Assembly (NCBI GenBank): GCA_964036275.1
Contig: OZ038437.1
Span: 612,001-676,000, forward strand
Length of the DNA stretch: 64,000 nt
From: Litoditis marina
Lineage: Eukaryota; Nematoda; Chromadorea; Rhabditida; Rhabditidae
Direction of reading: 5' to 3'
Positions within the stretch are counted from its first letter, which is position 1. Every line of letters starts with the position of its first letter. The translations under genes and the position numbers were made by a program. The notes below the pieces were generated by a model, which was not told the DNA's origin, made no database searches, and saw only the letters and a program-made list of their open reading frames with translations. Positions 1-12,683 of the stretch are shown here, in pieces.

Positions 1-496
1 GAATATGAAGTATTCTATTCCTGACTTCCTTCGGGATTCTGGAGACCGGATGACGTCATTTTTGAAAAGTGCAAAGTTGACGTCACATATATTTTTAAAC
101 GATGGTAATATCTTAGAAAGGGTCAATTAACGGTGAAATTCAATCTGAGAGTGATGTATTCTGGGATTCTGGAGACCAGATGACGTCGATTATGAAAAGT
201 GCAAAGTTGACGTCACATATATTTTCAAATGCTGAAAATATCTTAATAATGGTATATTAACGACAAAACTTTATCTAAATATGACTTATTCTGGAAATCA
301 GAAGGCCAGATGACGTCAACTTTTAAAAAATTGACGTGAAATATGTTTTCGAATGCTGAAAGTTTCTTAAAAATCGTCAATTCACGATGAAACTTCATTC
401 AAACATGACGTATTCTGGGATTCTGAAGGGCAGAGGGCAGAAAGTCAGTTTTTAGAACTGCAATGTTGACGTCATATTTTTCTCAAATGATAGTAA
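1..496 (-). repeat. 130-bp minisatellite with TGACGTCA motifs (composite element copy 1)
   Basis: Degenerate tandem units of about 130 bp, each carrying one or two TGACGTCA palindromes separated by the spacer reading GTGCAAAGT. The same array occurs in the opposite orientation at 35.87-36.6 kb and 47.7-48.4 kb, next to the same palindrome. The array is cut by the left edge of the window. No coding potential seen. Confidence 0.85.
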
Positions 497-1435
497 GGCT
501 TCGTTCATACTTTTTGCAGTTGCAGCTAGATGCAGCGTAGATCTTGTCGAAAATATGCTTATTGATTTTTACGCCAATGCAGTCGACTGCAACTGCAAAA
601 ATACGCTGCAATTGTGTTGGTCATACTTTTTTAAGCAAGCTGCAGCGTTTTTTACGCTGAATTGAGCGTAATTTAAGCTGATTGCAGCGTAAATTGCAGT
701 ATTGACATGACCATACTGCACTGCAATGTAGTTGCTCTTTTAATGCATTTTTTATCGTTATTAATCTTTTTTCACTATTTTAGGCGTGCCATAATTAAAA
801 TCCAATATGTAGTAGCAGTTGACTAGGAGTTTATTAGTCTGAAAATAGATAAAAAATCCTGTTGGCACCGGGCGCTGGCGCCAAATTTGATAAAATATCA
901 GTTGTTGTCAATGAAATTGTGGTGAATTCTATATGTAACCGGGTTTTTTGGTAACCGTTTTTCCGGTTACTTCGATAATTAACCGGTCGGAAACCGAAAA
1001 TGAAAAACCGGTTACATGTTTTTCCAACGCAAAATGTGGTTTTCACCGTTTGTTTGTACGGTAACCGGATTTTAGTTGTAGGTTACCTACCGGTTACTTG
1101 TGAGGTAACCTGAAAAAAGAGTTACCAAATACCGGTTAGGTTGCCTAAAAAAAGGTTAGGTTACCTAAAAACTTGGTTAGTTGTAGAATTGGCCTGAAAT
1201 TGTTTCAAGTTAAAATGTTGAATACTCCAATTTGAAATATAGATTCACTATTTCCGAATTTAATTTTTGGATTATCTTGAATTGCGTTGGAAATTACGCT
1301 GGGTTGTTCATGCTTTTACGCTGCGTAAAATTGCAGCTGAATCTGACTGCAGCGGCAATTTGCAGCAACTGCAAAAATGTTGCAAAGCGACTGCAATTGC
1401 AGCCAGATGCAGCGTAAAAAAGTATGAACGTAGCC
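497..1435. mobile_element. 939-bp non-autonomous TIR element with TAA target duplication
   Basis: The ends are inverted: GGCTTCGTTCATACTTTTT on the left and the complement of GGCTACGTTCATACTTTTT on the right. TAA occurs at 494-496 and 1436-1438. The other two copies of the host repeat (35.8 and 47.7 kb) have one TAA and no insert, so the empty site can be read directly. The subterminal regions carry repeated CTGCAATTGCAG-like words, and the interior (930-1180) is an array of GGTAACC/ACCGGTTAC words. No transposase is present, so it is a MITE. The 3-bp TAA duplication fits PIF/Harbinger-like elements, but the family assignment is inference. Confidence 0.8.
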
Positions 1436-1529
1436 TAATACGTGGCAAGTGGTTCATTAAGAAAACAATTTTATCTGCACCGTACAGATCAAACCACATA
1501 CCTACGGCATGTATACAAAAAGAGAAAAA

Positions 1530-2027
1530 TTCATGAAAAAGTGGGGGCCCAACGACTGTGAGATTTGTCTTCTGCTGTGCGCCCCTTAGACAACTACTCT
1601 CAAACGGAGCAGCTACTGCTACAAAAACCGAAAAATACTCATGTATAACTGTTTATTACAAACATACAAAAGTCGTAAAATATTTTTTCAAACCTGTAAA
1701 CTAGAATCTACAAATCACAGATGTGCACTCAACGTAATCAGTTATAGAGTTTCTGGTTTTGTAGACAATGGTTTGCAGTTTTGGTTATTACTTAAACTCT
1801 GGGCATATTATTCAACAGTTGTTCTCTTTTTCGCAGCTGTGATTTGTAGATTCTAGTTTACAGGTTTGAAAAAATATTTTACGACTTTTGTATGTTTGTA
1901 ATAAACAGTTATACATGAGTATTTTTCGGTTTTTGTAGCAGTAGCTGCTCCGTTTGAGAGTAGTTGTCTAAGGGGCGCACAGCAGAAGACAAATCTCACA
2001 GTCGTTGGGCCCCCACTTTTTCATGAA
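1530..2027. mobile_element. 0.5-kb palindrome, composite element copy 1
   Basis: Long imperfect inverted repeat. The arms begin TTCATGAAAAAGTGGGGG and extend about 190 bp on each side of a central region of roughly 120 bp. Copies lie at 35217-35745 and 47051-47563. In all three, one side continues through a conserved spacer of roughly 100 bp into the TGACGTCA minisatellite. The other arm (2027 here) is the outer edge of the element. Confidence 0.85.
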
Positions 2028-2298
2028 TCTTCCTTACACGTTGATCTCGCTACGCGCCATATTTGACAAATTCCGACCAGAATGAAAGGGGTCAACCTAC
2101 AAAAACGGCAGATCAGTCCAACCTGTGTCACACTACAAACTGCACTAAACTACAAACTTTAAACACGTCAGATTAGACCTAATCGTTCCTGCTTATGTTC
2201 TCTTCCCCAGTGCCGTTCCCCTTTTGAGGTCTTATCATGTGTAAACAACAGTCGGCATTGTCAGTTCGGCAGTTCCATATTGATTTCACGACTTAGTC

Positions 2299-5290
2299 AT
2301 GAGCTCCAAGAACAGGTACGTTTGGCTTTGAATTCTAGAATTTTAGTTTGAATCTAGTAATAAAACCATGTAGGTCAAAATTGCATAGAGCATAGAACGG
2401 TTTGGAGCAAGCGTATTCATAAGATATCCGTGTTTTTTCTGAGTCATGAGCTCTAAAAACAGGTCCGTTTATTTCTACGTTTCGATGTTCAAGTTCGAAC
2501 CTAAGTAACACCTGAGATGAAATGTGATTTAAAACTTCATAGAAGCTTTGAGGCAGCGTGAACGTAACTCATCCAGGCACATGTTATACATGCTGAGAAA
2601 CAACGGAATGTTTTTATGTCACTCTCCATTTTTAGCCTCATTACTCTCATTACATCACGTCAATGAATAACTTGTACTTTTTTGAGAGCATACCTCCAAA
2701 AGCTTCATGATCAAGCTGTCTGCATGAGAAATGTGATGACTATGGCATTTCTTGAAACCGTCTGATTATAACTACGAAGAGTTTTTGTGATCTGAAATAC
2801 CTCTGAAATACCCTCATTTTCCTTCCCTGCATTTTGTTCTGTGCAGGATATTTCACCACTGAAAACACAGGATTTTCCAAAATATTGTTAATGTGCAACC
2901 TAAAAACAAATGCAGACTCCTGATCAAATACAGGCTAAATCAAAAATGATATTCAATCATGCATGACAGTGCTTCATCTACCGACCTAGAAGAAAATGGA
3001 GAATCTCAGAGTTCGTATGCTAAAAGATCCCGGCCCTTCATCACATCCTGCGTCGCTCGCTCTGCCTTACTATTTCTCGTCTCTCACATCCCGGCGGGAT
3101 GTAAGAGCAGAGAAATAGCGTATGTTTGAAGAGACGCAAGATGGATGAAGGTGCCGGGATCTTCTTGCACACACGTACTTACTCATATTTGAATCAGTGT
3201 CCTTGCAGTAGAACCCCGCGACCTCGTCCTCACTTCGATACATGGAACCTGCGGTCACCCACCTCGGGTTGCAGAATATTCCAGGCGGTCAGTTTTTATA
3301 CAGTAATAACACTTACAGCCTCATTTTGTGGAAAGCAGCACTTTTCGTTGTAGTAGGTTTTTTCGTGTATCAATCACATGCGAAACTTATAGGGCTCGTA
3401 TATACGGTGAATGTTGACTTGAACCGCTGTGTTCGATGTTTCATCCCGTTCTGGGTTCAAACTACAACAGAGATCCGGTCACTGCCTGAGGGCCTTTTTC
3501 ACTCCATACCTTTTGTCTGCTGCATCGATACATAGAGTATGATTGCGTGATACACGATCGATAATCATACCCTGCTCAGTGTGTCTGTCGCAGACTGAAA
3601 ATATATGAAGTGACCGATATTTGTGAGTTACAGATTGGAGCCATGGCTTCGCTCTTTTTGATCGGCTCCGTTGGTTCTCATTTCACCGCCACCTATGCAG
3701 CCCTCATGGTCTGCATCATGGGTTAGTTTAATGGTCCTATTCATGATATTCCCGGTCTTTTCCTCCCACTCTGCGTCTACCCAAACACACACTATTTCTC
3801 TGCGCTGGAATAGAGTGTTGCGTAACAGTTCGCAAAGCGAGAGACGCCGCAGTATAGGATCGAGACGTACTCACGATAAATAATGGTCACATTGTTCTGA
3901 ATTTTGAAAAAGAATTATTGAAATATATAGTGGTTACTGTTTGTGGATGCATCAGCGTTCTGTATGGTTCTCAACTGTAAAATTGTTCAACTGATATGAA
4001 CAGCTGACTTTCGAAAGAGCTCACGTGGAAAAAGTGGTAATCTATCGAACCTCAATTTGAGAGATTTGTCGTGCAATTTACGCTTGGGACTCACTGTGTT
4101 TTCTGTGTTCTCGACGTGATTCTCAATTTCTGATGTGTTTGAAGATGAAACTACACCTCAGATACAGTCACATTCATTATGAGGTGTTCGCGTAAATTTA
4201 GTTCTGATCCAAGTATTTCAACTATTTGTTTACTATTCGTTCTCTGTACCTAAACGGAACCGAGTGCATATAAAATATGATAAACTTTCATTTCAGCGTC
4301 TATTATTTCTCCGATATTAGTTTTGGCCTTCGCCTTCAATTTACAAGACACTACCACTCACTTTGACTGGATGATGTGGGTGAGCGGACTTTTAACATTT
4401 CGAACATTCCGAGAATCACACACAAGAGTTTGATATTACAGTAACCCGTCCAAAATATTGTACGGAAAACACGGAAGAGAGTAAGCTCCACAGTAATCGT
4501 CTCTATGTTTTTTACCTGGGTTTGCTCGTCTCGAAGCAAGACCATACTCCATACCGTGTAGACTGCTCTATCCCACTGTGTTTGTAGTTTCATTCAGTTA
4601 CTTCTCATTCATATCTCGTAAATTATGACTTGTTCCGAGATGAACTACAACAGAAATTTAATTCATATATCTTCACCTTTCAGTTTGTCATATTGTTGTA
4701 GGAACTCCTGTACACCGGTTCCTTCTCTTTTCTGTTTCTGATCAATTCGATCACCATGACCTACAGTAGTATTCGATGGGACCACACAATGTGGTATCTG
4801 GCAGCGGTGGGTATTTTCTAATGCTTCTAAGAAAGTGAACAATGGTTTTTACAAACCGTTCAACAAAGTTTATCACACACTACCGCCATTATTCTGTAAT
4901 CATTCCGAACCAGTTTTATTCTCAATTATCACGTTCTCATGTGAGAATTTGTCGAAAAAATACCATACATAAATATGGTGTGCTCGATACAAAAAGGAAC
5001 CAATTTTTCGATTCAGATACCTAACATTCTGTGAATTTGCATCAAAATAGGCGAATTTCGCCGATGCTGGTGGAAAGGGTCGTTTTTTTGGAGTATGTCC
5101 TCGATTTTTTCAGGTTGTCTGTGTCCTAGTGTTCTTTTCCTTCGTGATAGACACCTTCATCGCCGTTCGGTTACTCGTCCAGCACCCGGAGGCGAAACAC
5201 ACCGACGACCCCGTTCAGTCGAGGACACAGCCGGTTGTCACTGAGTTACAGTACCAGCAGCCGGTTGTCACCGAACTACAGTACCAGTGA
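2299..5290 (+). CDS. MARVEL-domain-like four-pass membrane protein, 6 exons, 182 aa
   Basis: Exons 2299-2315, 3209-3287, 3634-3721, 4297-4379, 4702-4806 and 5114-5290; all junctions are GT/AG and phases join without a break. The predicted protein has a short Pro/Arg-rich cytoplasmic N-terminus and four hydrophobic segments at about residues 29-47, 54-76, 90-110 and 120-146. Segments 3 and 4 resemble MARVEL helices (DWMMWELLYTGSFSFLFL and VVCVLVFFSFVIDTFIAVRL). The C-terminus ends in a tandem decapeptide, QPVVTELQYQ twice (163-182). MARVEL proteins work in membrane apposition and vesicle traffic; the role of this one is unknown. The start is the first ATG, whose 17-nt exon gives the only in-phase join I found. 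Intron 1 holds a palindromic MITE and a near-copy of exon 1. AATAAA follows at 5336. The MARVEL call is by pattern, not by search. Confidence 0.8.
2446..2462 (+). other. Duplicated copy of exon 1 of the MARVEL-like gene
   Basis: Seventeen bases that differ from exon 1 (2299-2315) only at silent positions, again followed by a GT (GTCCGT instead of GTACGT) and preceded by the same GAGTCATGAG-like context. It encodes the same residues MSSKN and ends in the same phase, so it could act as an alternative first exon. Similarity fades about 40 bp downstream, suggesting a tandem duplication of roughly 150 bp. Confidence 0.55.
3010..3179. mobile_element. 170-bp palindromic MITE, copy 1
   Basis: Inverted repeat with ends AGTTCGTATGCTAAAAGATC and GATCTTCTTGCACACACGTACT, and centre CATCCCGGCGGGATG. 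Four more copies are at 12345, 55574, 58838 and 61012. The left flank is CAG but the right flank is not, so this copy is probably older. It sits in intron 1 of the MARVEL-like gene. Confidence 0.8.
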
Positions 5291-6047
5291 AGGACTACAA
5301 ACTACATATAACACTGGACGTTCGGCAAAAGTATCAATAAAAAGTGTATTAACTACGTATCAAATTATTTTTTTATGACACTTTACTAAAACAGCTGGCT
5401 AAACAGGGTCATTTTAATTTTGTGGTAAACAAACCGATGTAACGATGTCTACCCCAATAGTTGTTGATTTGGTTACTTATCAGAAACATAGAATTCGAAA
5501 TTGAAAACAATCAATCAATTCGAAATTGTCCATCTACATAATACCACTGTCAATCAGTTGCAATATTCGTTACGAATGAATATATTTCCACGTTTTGAAT
5601 GCGAGTTACCAGTTTTTCAAAGGGGCAAAAAAGATTGTTTTCCTTAATATGATCAAAAGCCACAAACCGTACAAAAATGACGTTTTATTTTCACTGAAAA
5701 AACATGAACATTGACCACAAAATTTATATATCTATTCACAACCCCATAAAAGAGTCAATTTGTCAGTGATATCATACAGGTAAAACAACCACCACAGTAG
5801 AAAATTGGGTACTTTATATTTTTCTATTCAAACCTAAACGCCTACTCTAGTAAAACTATAATATCTACAAGTCATCTGAGACATCGTCAGTGAGCAATAC
5901 AATGACACAAACTTACACCTAAAATCGCTATAAATCTCTTCTCAAACCAATAACGGCAAAACATGCACCGGAAAATACGAATACCACAAACAATCACAGA
6001 CTAAATAGGCAATGAAATAATCCTAACATTTCTAAAAAAGGATACAT
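5291..6047. other. Gene-free convergent intergenic stretch
   Basis: Between the stop codons of the MARVEL-like gene and pyridoxal kinase. AT-rich, with no recognisable repeat or exon beyond the poly(A) signal at its left end. Confidence 0.6.
5336..5341 (+). terminator. AATAAA poly(A) signal
   Basis: AATAAA 46 bp after the TGA of the MARVEL-like gene, on its coding strand. Confidence 0.6.
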
Positions 6048-9000
6048 CTAAAGGGGCGTGGCCTCGATTATCGATCCAGGAATCAGAAGGTCTCGTCGCG
6101 ACTGGATCAGACGCAATTCGCACATGGCCTGCGAACTGCAGTTTGCCAGCTCTGAAAACAGGGCCACGTAATAAACCGAGAAGTTATTATAACTGTTCTG
6201 CCACACAACTCTAACCTTTGCTCAAACTACAGAGACTGCTGATTCTGCAAATGCTTTCGGCATAGAAATGCAATCAACACTGATGTGCTTCTTTCACACT
6301 TCTATAACTTTCTCCACTTTTCCGTACCACGAATAACCCTGGAGAAAAATATACGAAACCTGCCTCCATGCAAGCACCTTCATTACGATGCGTCATTACT
6401 GCCAGCTATTCTTTGTATTTTGACATTTATCAACAGCAATACAGTATACAGAAAACATAGGGTATATTGTACAATTGCCCCCCCCCCCCTCGAGCCAAAA
6501 TAGGTTGGAATCCGACCCGTAGTACAATCCCCACCCTCATTGGGGAGTGATTGTACAACGTCCTTCATTACTGCAGGTTAGGATTGAGTGGACAATTGTA
6601 CAATTTTCCCAAAACAAAAATCAAAAGTCCAACCTTGTGCATATTCGCTGGTGTTTTTTAATAGTCCCTGCAGACTTCCCAGGATCTTTCCAACTGCGCT
6701 GGCGACATCTCCACCTGACTCGGACAGCCAAACCAGCAACAGAGAGGCAAACACATCACCTGAAAAGCAAACCATATTTTACGGCTATTCAAGATACCCG
6801 ATAGATAGGTTCCAGGAACACACAGGTTTTTAAAAATAAAGATATGCCTAATATATATCGACTCGATTGTAAAAAGGCGCCGCAATCGTCTAAAAGTCGG
6901 TAAATAAATCGACTGAAGCAAATAGAATGTACTCATTCGGAGAATACGTAACATTATGTTGCACACAAACCAAAGCATGTTTATCACGCAAACTCCCTTT
7001 TCATGAAGGAGAGAGCAGATAAGGTCTGGCAAACCAAAAAAATTGAGGGGGAGTCGTTTTTGATACCAAACGGATGGAAAATTCCACGGTTTTTGAGAAC
7101 AAACTAGATCTTCGCTCAAAATTTGCATTTTACTTGTTGTAGATTGAGTTTTTGAAAAGGTCGTTATAGATATAAGCTGAAAGCCCGTACCTGTTCCCAC
7201 AAACTGTCCTCGTAGACGTGGGAAATTGAAGCGGTAACGAGACTTAACACCAGTAGAAGGGTCTGAAATCGAACATATAGAACTGGTTCCAACCAAACAC
7301 ATTTCATGTCGTGGAATGCTGGTTAGTTAGGTGTGACTATTCGACAAAAGGGAGGCCGTTTTCCCACTCAAATGGGTGAAACTTCGTGACTTTGCATGTA
7401 AATAGTCGAATTTTCATGATTTGGCAAAACAGGAGTTGGAGTCCGTGTTTTCCTTTTTTTTTGGATATTCAGACGAAATTGCTGGATGCAAGCTAAGATA
7501 CATACTATGGGAAATTTCTGACGTTTCGTGTGAGTATTCCATTCACTTCTAGTACAAATACCCCAAACAACCAACCGATAGTACTAGCAAAACACGCGAG
7601 CTGCTCTGCAGTCTGTGCCTCCTCCACCCCGCTGGTCACTACCACAGTTCGGACACCGCGACGGTGCATCTCGTCTATTCCACGCAGACAATCGGCCTCC
7701 GTCCGGATAACGGTACCCGTTAGCTCACTGAAAACGACACACATGAAATTCCGGTTAATTGACTGAAAAACACATGATAAACCGCCTAAACACAAGAGTT
7801 CCTGTTAATTCACTGAAGAAATAATAAATGATTCATCACATGGATGTGGTAGTCCACTGTCCAATTATAATTCTACCGTTTAAAACAGTTTTCAGTTCGC
7901 AATCGTGAAACAAACCTGAGCTTCAGACAACAATTCAAAATTAGTTTTCTCAGGGACATATTTCGTACCACGTCAGTGTAAATGATTTATTGACCAAATT
8001 ACGGTCACACCGTGTTTCGAGTGTCAGAAAGCGATAATTTTTCACAACTCACTACTATACTTTATCCAAAATAAACACTTGTTCCGAAATAAAGACAGGT
8101 CCATCTATCAGAAACAACTGACCCTAGTTCGAAAGCGTTCGGAGTTAGCACGTCTGCAAGCGGGATAATGACATCTCGGTAAACGGGCAGCAGCTCTTTC
8201 GGGGTGTACTGAAACCATTGTATGAATCATGGATAATCGCGCAAAATCTCATCACTCCCCCATCACTGCCTGCACAACTGATTGAAATGTCAAATTTTCT
8301 AATAGAATAACGGGTTCCTTCTTGTAGTGTCACACTTTAGTGGGGTGTGAAGTGGGATTGAAAAGCAACGGCAGGGTACCTGAACTGGTTACCGGCAAGG
8401 TAAGTAGGTCATTTCTACTAGGGATTAAAAAACTCTCCGCCGAAAATATGAACAAAAATATAAGAAAATCCACTCACATACTTGCCATTGTCTCCCATCA
8501 CCGGATCACAGACTAAAATAAGCCGTATTGATAACAAATTTGCTCAACCAATAAAATTTTAATGTTGCGCACGCACACGCTCCTGTGAGATTAATTCGTG
8601 GATGTCTTCCAAACCTACGAACTTTCTTTCATATTCACTTTACTTTGTAGATTGATTATTGGTCCTTTGCACTAAACTCCATTACCGCCACCGAAACCAA
8701 GCGTACATATAGTCGCATAACTTACAGAATAGTGTATTCTTGTTCTTCTCCTTCAAATCCTTCACGATATCGCCAATTTTCCTGAGAAAATCTACATTTC
8801 CGCAGTAGCCTGGAAACACAAAGATGATTGAAAGATTTGAAAGTGCGCAATAATCAACAACGGAAAAGGATTTTTGGCGTTCAAAACCTTTCAGTCGATA
8901 ACAAGTACAAGCGTCAGAATATGCCCGAACCCCTACACCAGTGCGCCGCAGGACTTTTATGATGAAGACTTCATATATCACCATTCACCTATGAGTATCA

Positions 9001-10531
9001 TTTGTTTAAGGAACAAATAATAATCCCGATTGACTGGCTCATACTTATAATAAAAGAGGAAACAACAGAAAAGGACCAAAAAGGTTATAGTGTTTTCAAT
9101 TGTTTATGTGAGACCGTACCTGTTAGAATATGCGAGTAGTTGTTGACGTTGTTCAGCTTGAGACCCTCGTACAACTCGCTCAGCTCGGTATCAGACAGCT
9201 TCTGTCCCTTCACGTGCTGATATCCTGAAAATTCAAATAATTACTAAAAACGCCACGCCAAGAAATAACATAACGAAAACGCTACCATAGGATTGCCTAT
9301 AATTATGCAAACAGAATACATAATGTTAGTTGAACAGTACTAGGAAAGTGATTATCGGAAAGGTAGCAAACAGAAACAACTCCGAACAACCAAGGAGCGT
9401 CAAAAGTTACAGAGGTAAACAATAAAGTGTAAGTGCTATACAGTTTGCGAACCAAGCTTCTCGAGATGTCAATCATGGCTATTGCTCGGAAAACACGTGA
9501 CTTTGATGCCCGACCACTTAACCCATTATTAACAAGTGAAAAACACTGATACTGAGTTCATAATACACGGTATGAACGCTAATAGGAAACAGCCCAACGT
9601 AAAAAATGGAAAAACCTAAAACCGTTTCGTACAGAATCCGCGTTGCGGTTATTGCGAATAGAGCACGATAACAGTAAAAATTTACATCAGTGATATGCAA
9701 ATCAAGGCTTATGTACATCGATTCTTGGCTGGCGCGCCAAGACCAGTGATCCATTTGATTTGTGCGGGCCAAACTGGCAGCGCGCCAATAGTGATGGTGA
9801 GCCAAAAAACCAGGTAAATGAAATCGCGGTTCGTTTGAAAAGCGTTCATACCGTGAATATGATAATGTGAACTATCTCATTTTACATGCGTTTAGAAAAA
9901 AAGCATGAAAATATATAAGTTTTCCAGGAATGGAACATATAAACTCAGTCTAACACAAACACGACAGGACACAGGCACACAGCACGGACAGAAAGCGTGA
10001 ACTGGTTGAAAACATAAAATTACTTGTCGGTAGGCTCAAGTATTCCACGTTACCCGCGTGGTTGCTGAACTGCACACTGTTGATGGAGTCCACCTCGAAA
10101 CCGTGCAGCTGAAATGGGAGAATAAGAAAACGAACTTACTTTCTATTCGGAAACTACAACAAACTATCCGCGATTTGTTTGTAAAGTGTTTTTGGTACTT
10201 AACAGTTAAGATTGTTAAGAACGACAGAGCACCAACAATCAAAACGTTCCTGAGGTTGGATCGCCTTTGAATAGAAACTACTCGTAAACGCTAGAAACGT
10301 TTACCAACGCAACAACGCATGAATGAACTTACCCATTCTTCATTTTTCTAGCCTAGGCCCTAAACACCTAATCTTTCTGGTATTTCAGAAGTGTTATTGA
10401 ATCAAGATATAACTAACTTGTAAGGGAAACACGGAGCACTTATTTCCCGCGTATCCATGTACAACGTGACTCTGAATGGACAGTACTCGCTGGTCTCGCA
10501 CTCGGTTGAGAGCCTCCTCACAAGACGTCAT
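6048..10531 (-). CDS. pdxk: Pyridoxal kinase, 10 exons, 310 aa, complete
   Basis: ATP-dependent phosphorylation of pyridoxal, pyridoxine and pyridoxamine (vitamin B6 salvage), cytosolic. Exons on the minus strand: 10531-10418, 10108-10054, 9224-9120, 8809-8726, 8512-8478, 8208-8123, 7727-7576, 7262-7191, 6759-6634 and 6151-6048. All phases join and the length matches the family (about 310 aa). Recognisable blocks: [15 protein letters not shown] near the N-terminus (substrate pocket), [57 protein letters not shown], and the ATP-site and catalytic GTGD at 233-236. The C-terminus is conserved ([12 protein letters not shown]). TTTCAG lies 2 nt before the ATG, a likely spliced-leader acceptor, which fixes the start. 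Introns carry only small repeats, including a C12 tract. Nothing suggests inactivation. Confidence 0.95.
6478..6489. repeat. C12 homopolymer in the last pdxk intron
   Basis: Twelve consecutive C residues, flanked by GTACAATT-containing words that recur inverted over the next 120 bp. Confidence 0.7.
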
Positions 10532-12344
10532 TCCTGAAATGACCAAATTTTATCAAAAAGAGAGGTTTCTCTTCCGTTTCATCAGAACTTTTCGAAAACA
10601 TATGATTCATGACATAACGGAACAAAGGCAACAATAGACGAATTTCAATAACAGCATTGTTTAGTTCGCAAAAAATGAAATAAGGGTTGAAAGAAAAATG
10701 TTGAAATCATGCAGATTCAATATATGCGGCGATAAGTGAAACTTTGATGCTAATTTCAGCATCAAAACGGGATATAGCAATAAAACTAATTTTGAAAAAA
10801 TCAAAATTGAGTAATTTCGTGCCGAACTACGGTTGATTCTGTTAAAAAACAACTGAGAGTTTCATCTACAAGTCTACTACCGTACTGTCCCAACCTGCTA
10901 ATAGTCACCAACGCACGTAATGTTTTCGCTTTAGGACTTTTTCAATATTATAAAAAATGTTTGTTGGTTAAATCCGTATTATCGCAAAGTTAAAACAGTT
11001 TTCTGTGATCTATTCAGTGATTTTACGAATATAAGTTTGACATTCTCACACACAGTAGGTTTGGTACTCCTCAGTTACGAAGGACAATCATTTAAGTGAG
11101 TTATGAGTGATAAAAGTAATAGTGCTCAGTCAGTTACTATTAATGCACAGACTCAGGAACAAACAAAAATGGAGTAGGACCCTTTTATGTCCAAATCTGG
11201 TCAGTTGTTTCGTACACATGAATTCAATGCCAACTGGCCGGGAGGATTAGGGAAATGCGCATTAGAAGAGCACTTCACACGAGAATCGCCCTCACAGACA
11301 TAATGATTAATCGTAGTGAGATAGATAAATTCTACTATGAAACAACATCAGTAGAATCCAAACGCGTTTACAAAGTAAACCTTCAATCGGTACAGTGAAG
11401 CTGGAGACTGATAGAGACCGAACACACTTTCTTTGTAGGAAATGAATGCTCTCTAGTGTTTTTGAAATATGAATAGCACAAGTGAAGTAGGGAAATGTAA
11501 TATTTCTATGATCAAGAATTGCGATAAATGTCATTGCCTTTATATCACATCTGTCAACAAGTGTGAAAGCAGTAGTTGCCACATCGAAGAAAAACGCATA
11601 TTCAACCAAAAGAAGTATAGGATTTGTCAAACCGTTGTGGACACCGTACCGGCTTGACCAAACATTCATGACAGCTCTTGAGAATGAAATCTTTGCCATC
11701 GCAAAGACCCGGTTACACAAAAGTACGCGGAAAACAGGAAAGTATTGAGAGACCATGGAAACTTTATAAAACGCGTTTCTCATTTCGCTGATGGTTTCAC
11801 CAAATTTCCACTGTGGCGAATACTTCGCTATGTGTACCCCTTCATACAAACCTCATCACAGTAAGTTTGGTCTGATTCAAGGCGTCAATTTTTGATATAA
11901 ACTTCCCTTATCGAATGATTTGCGGTGTCTCTAAGGTCTAATATCAATTAGTTATGTTATAGTCAACCATGCATATCAAGTGAAGCAAACAATGGACGTT
12001 TCGCAAAAATGAATAACACATCAATCATCAATCAATTGCCACCAAGTATGGAAACAATGATCAGAATGGACAATGTTGCATGATTGACAACAACGGCTCT
12101 TAATCATCAAATAGCGAAAATTCTACCAAATGTGTCATTTTCCCTTCATTTGCGCCAATCTTCGCGATTGGCCATCTAAATGAGCGAGAGAGTACAAAGA
12201 TCACAATGTCTTTTTTCTGGCCATGATCTGTGTTTTACTGAATCGTGTTCAAAGAACAACGGTTTGGAAAATAGAGAAATGCTTCAGTCAAAACGGCAAA
12301 GATTGCTTATAGTAAATTAGAGTTGCGAAACAAAACATGTCCAG
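10532..12344. other. Intergenic stretch, no gene recognised
   Basis: AT-rich. A fragment of the repeat family also seen at 32.7 and 42.6 kb lies at about 11617-11650. A 180-codon frame on the minus strand (11849-11307) crosses that repeat and has no domain-like or splice features. No exon could be supported. Confidence 0.5.
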
Positions 12345-12512
12345 AGTGCATACGAAAAAGATCCCGGCACCTTCATCCCATCCTGCGTCTCTCGCTCTGC
12401 CTTACTATTCCTCGTCTCTTACATCCCGGCGGGATGTAAGAGCAGAGAAATAGCGTACGTTAGAGGAGACGCAGGATGGGATGAGGGTGCCGGGATCTTC
12501 TAGCATGCGTAC
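12345..12512. mobile_element. 170-bp palindromic MITE, copy 2
   Basis: Same inverted repeat as copies at 3010, 55574, 58838 and 61012, centre CATCCCGGCGGGATG. Flanked by CAG on both sides (12342-12344 and 12513-12515), a 3-bp target duplication. Confidence 0.85.
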
Positions 12513-12683
12513 CAGAGCACCTCTCATACGAAGATTGGCCAGCCTGCCACAAACCTGTCGTAGTTTCGAGGGAAATCTGCCCAAAATAGTGCATTTTTGC
12601 GGCATTTCGTGTGATGATTGAAACTTCTACGTGGTAACAGCGAAGTGGCTGCACAATGGAGAGGTAGAATAAAACAAACAAAA

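Noticed and set aside
6658..7302. 214-codon frame on the minus strand
   Set aside because: It runs through pdxk exon 8, then the intron and, in the wrong phase, exon 9. The true product uses only part of it.
11307..11849. 180-codon frame on the minus strand
   Set aside because: Crosses a dispersed repeat fragment (about 11617-11650), has no domain pattern and no splice-compatible neighbours; likely chance openness.
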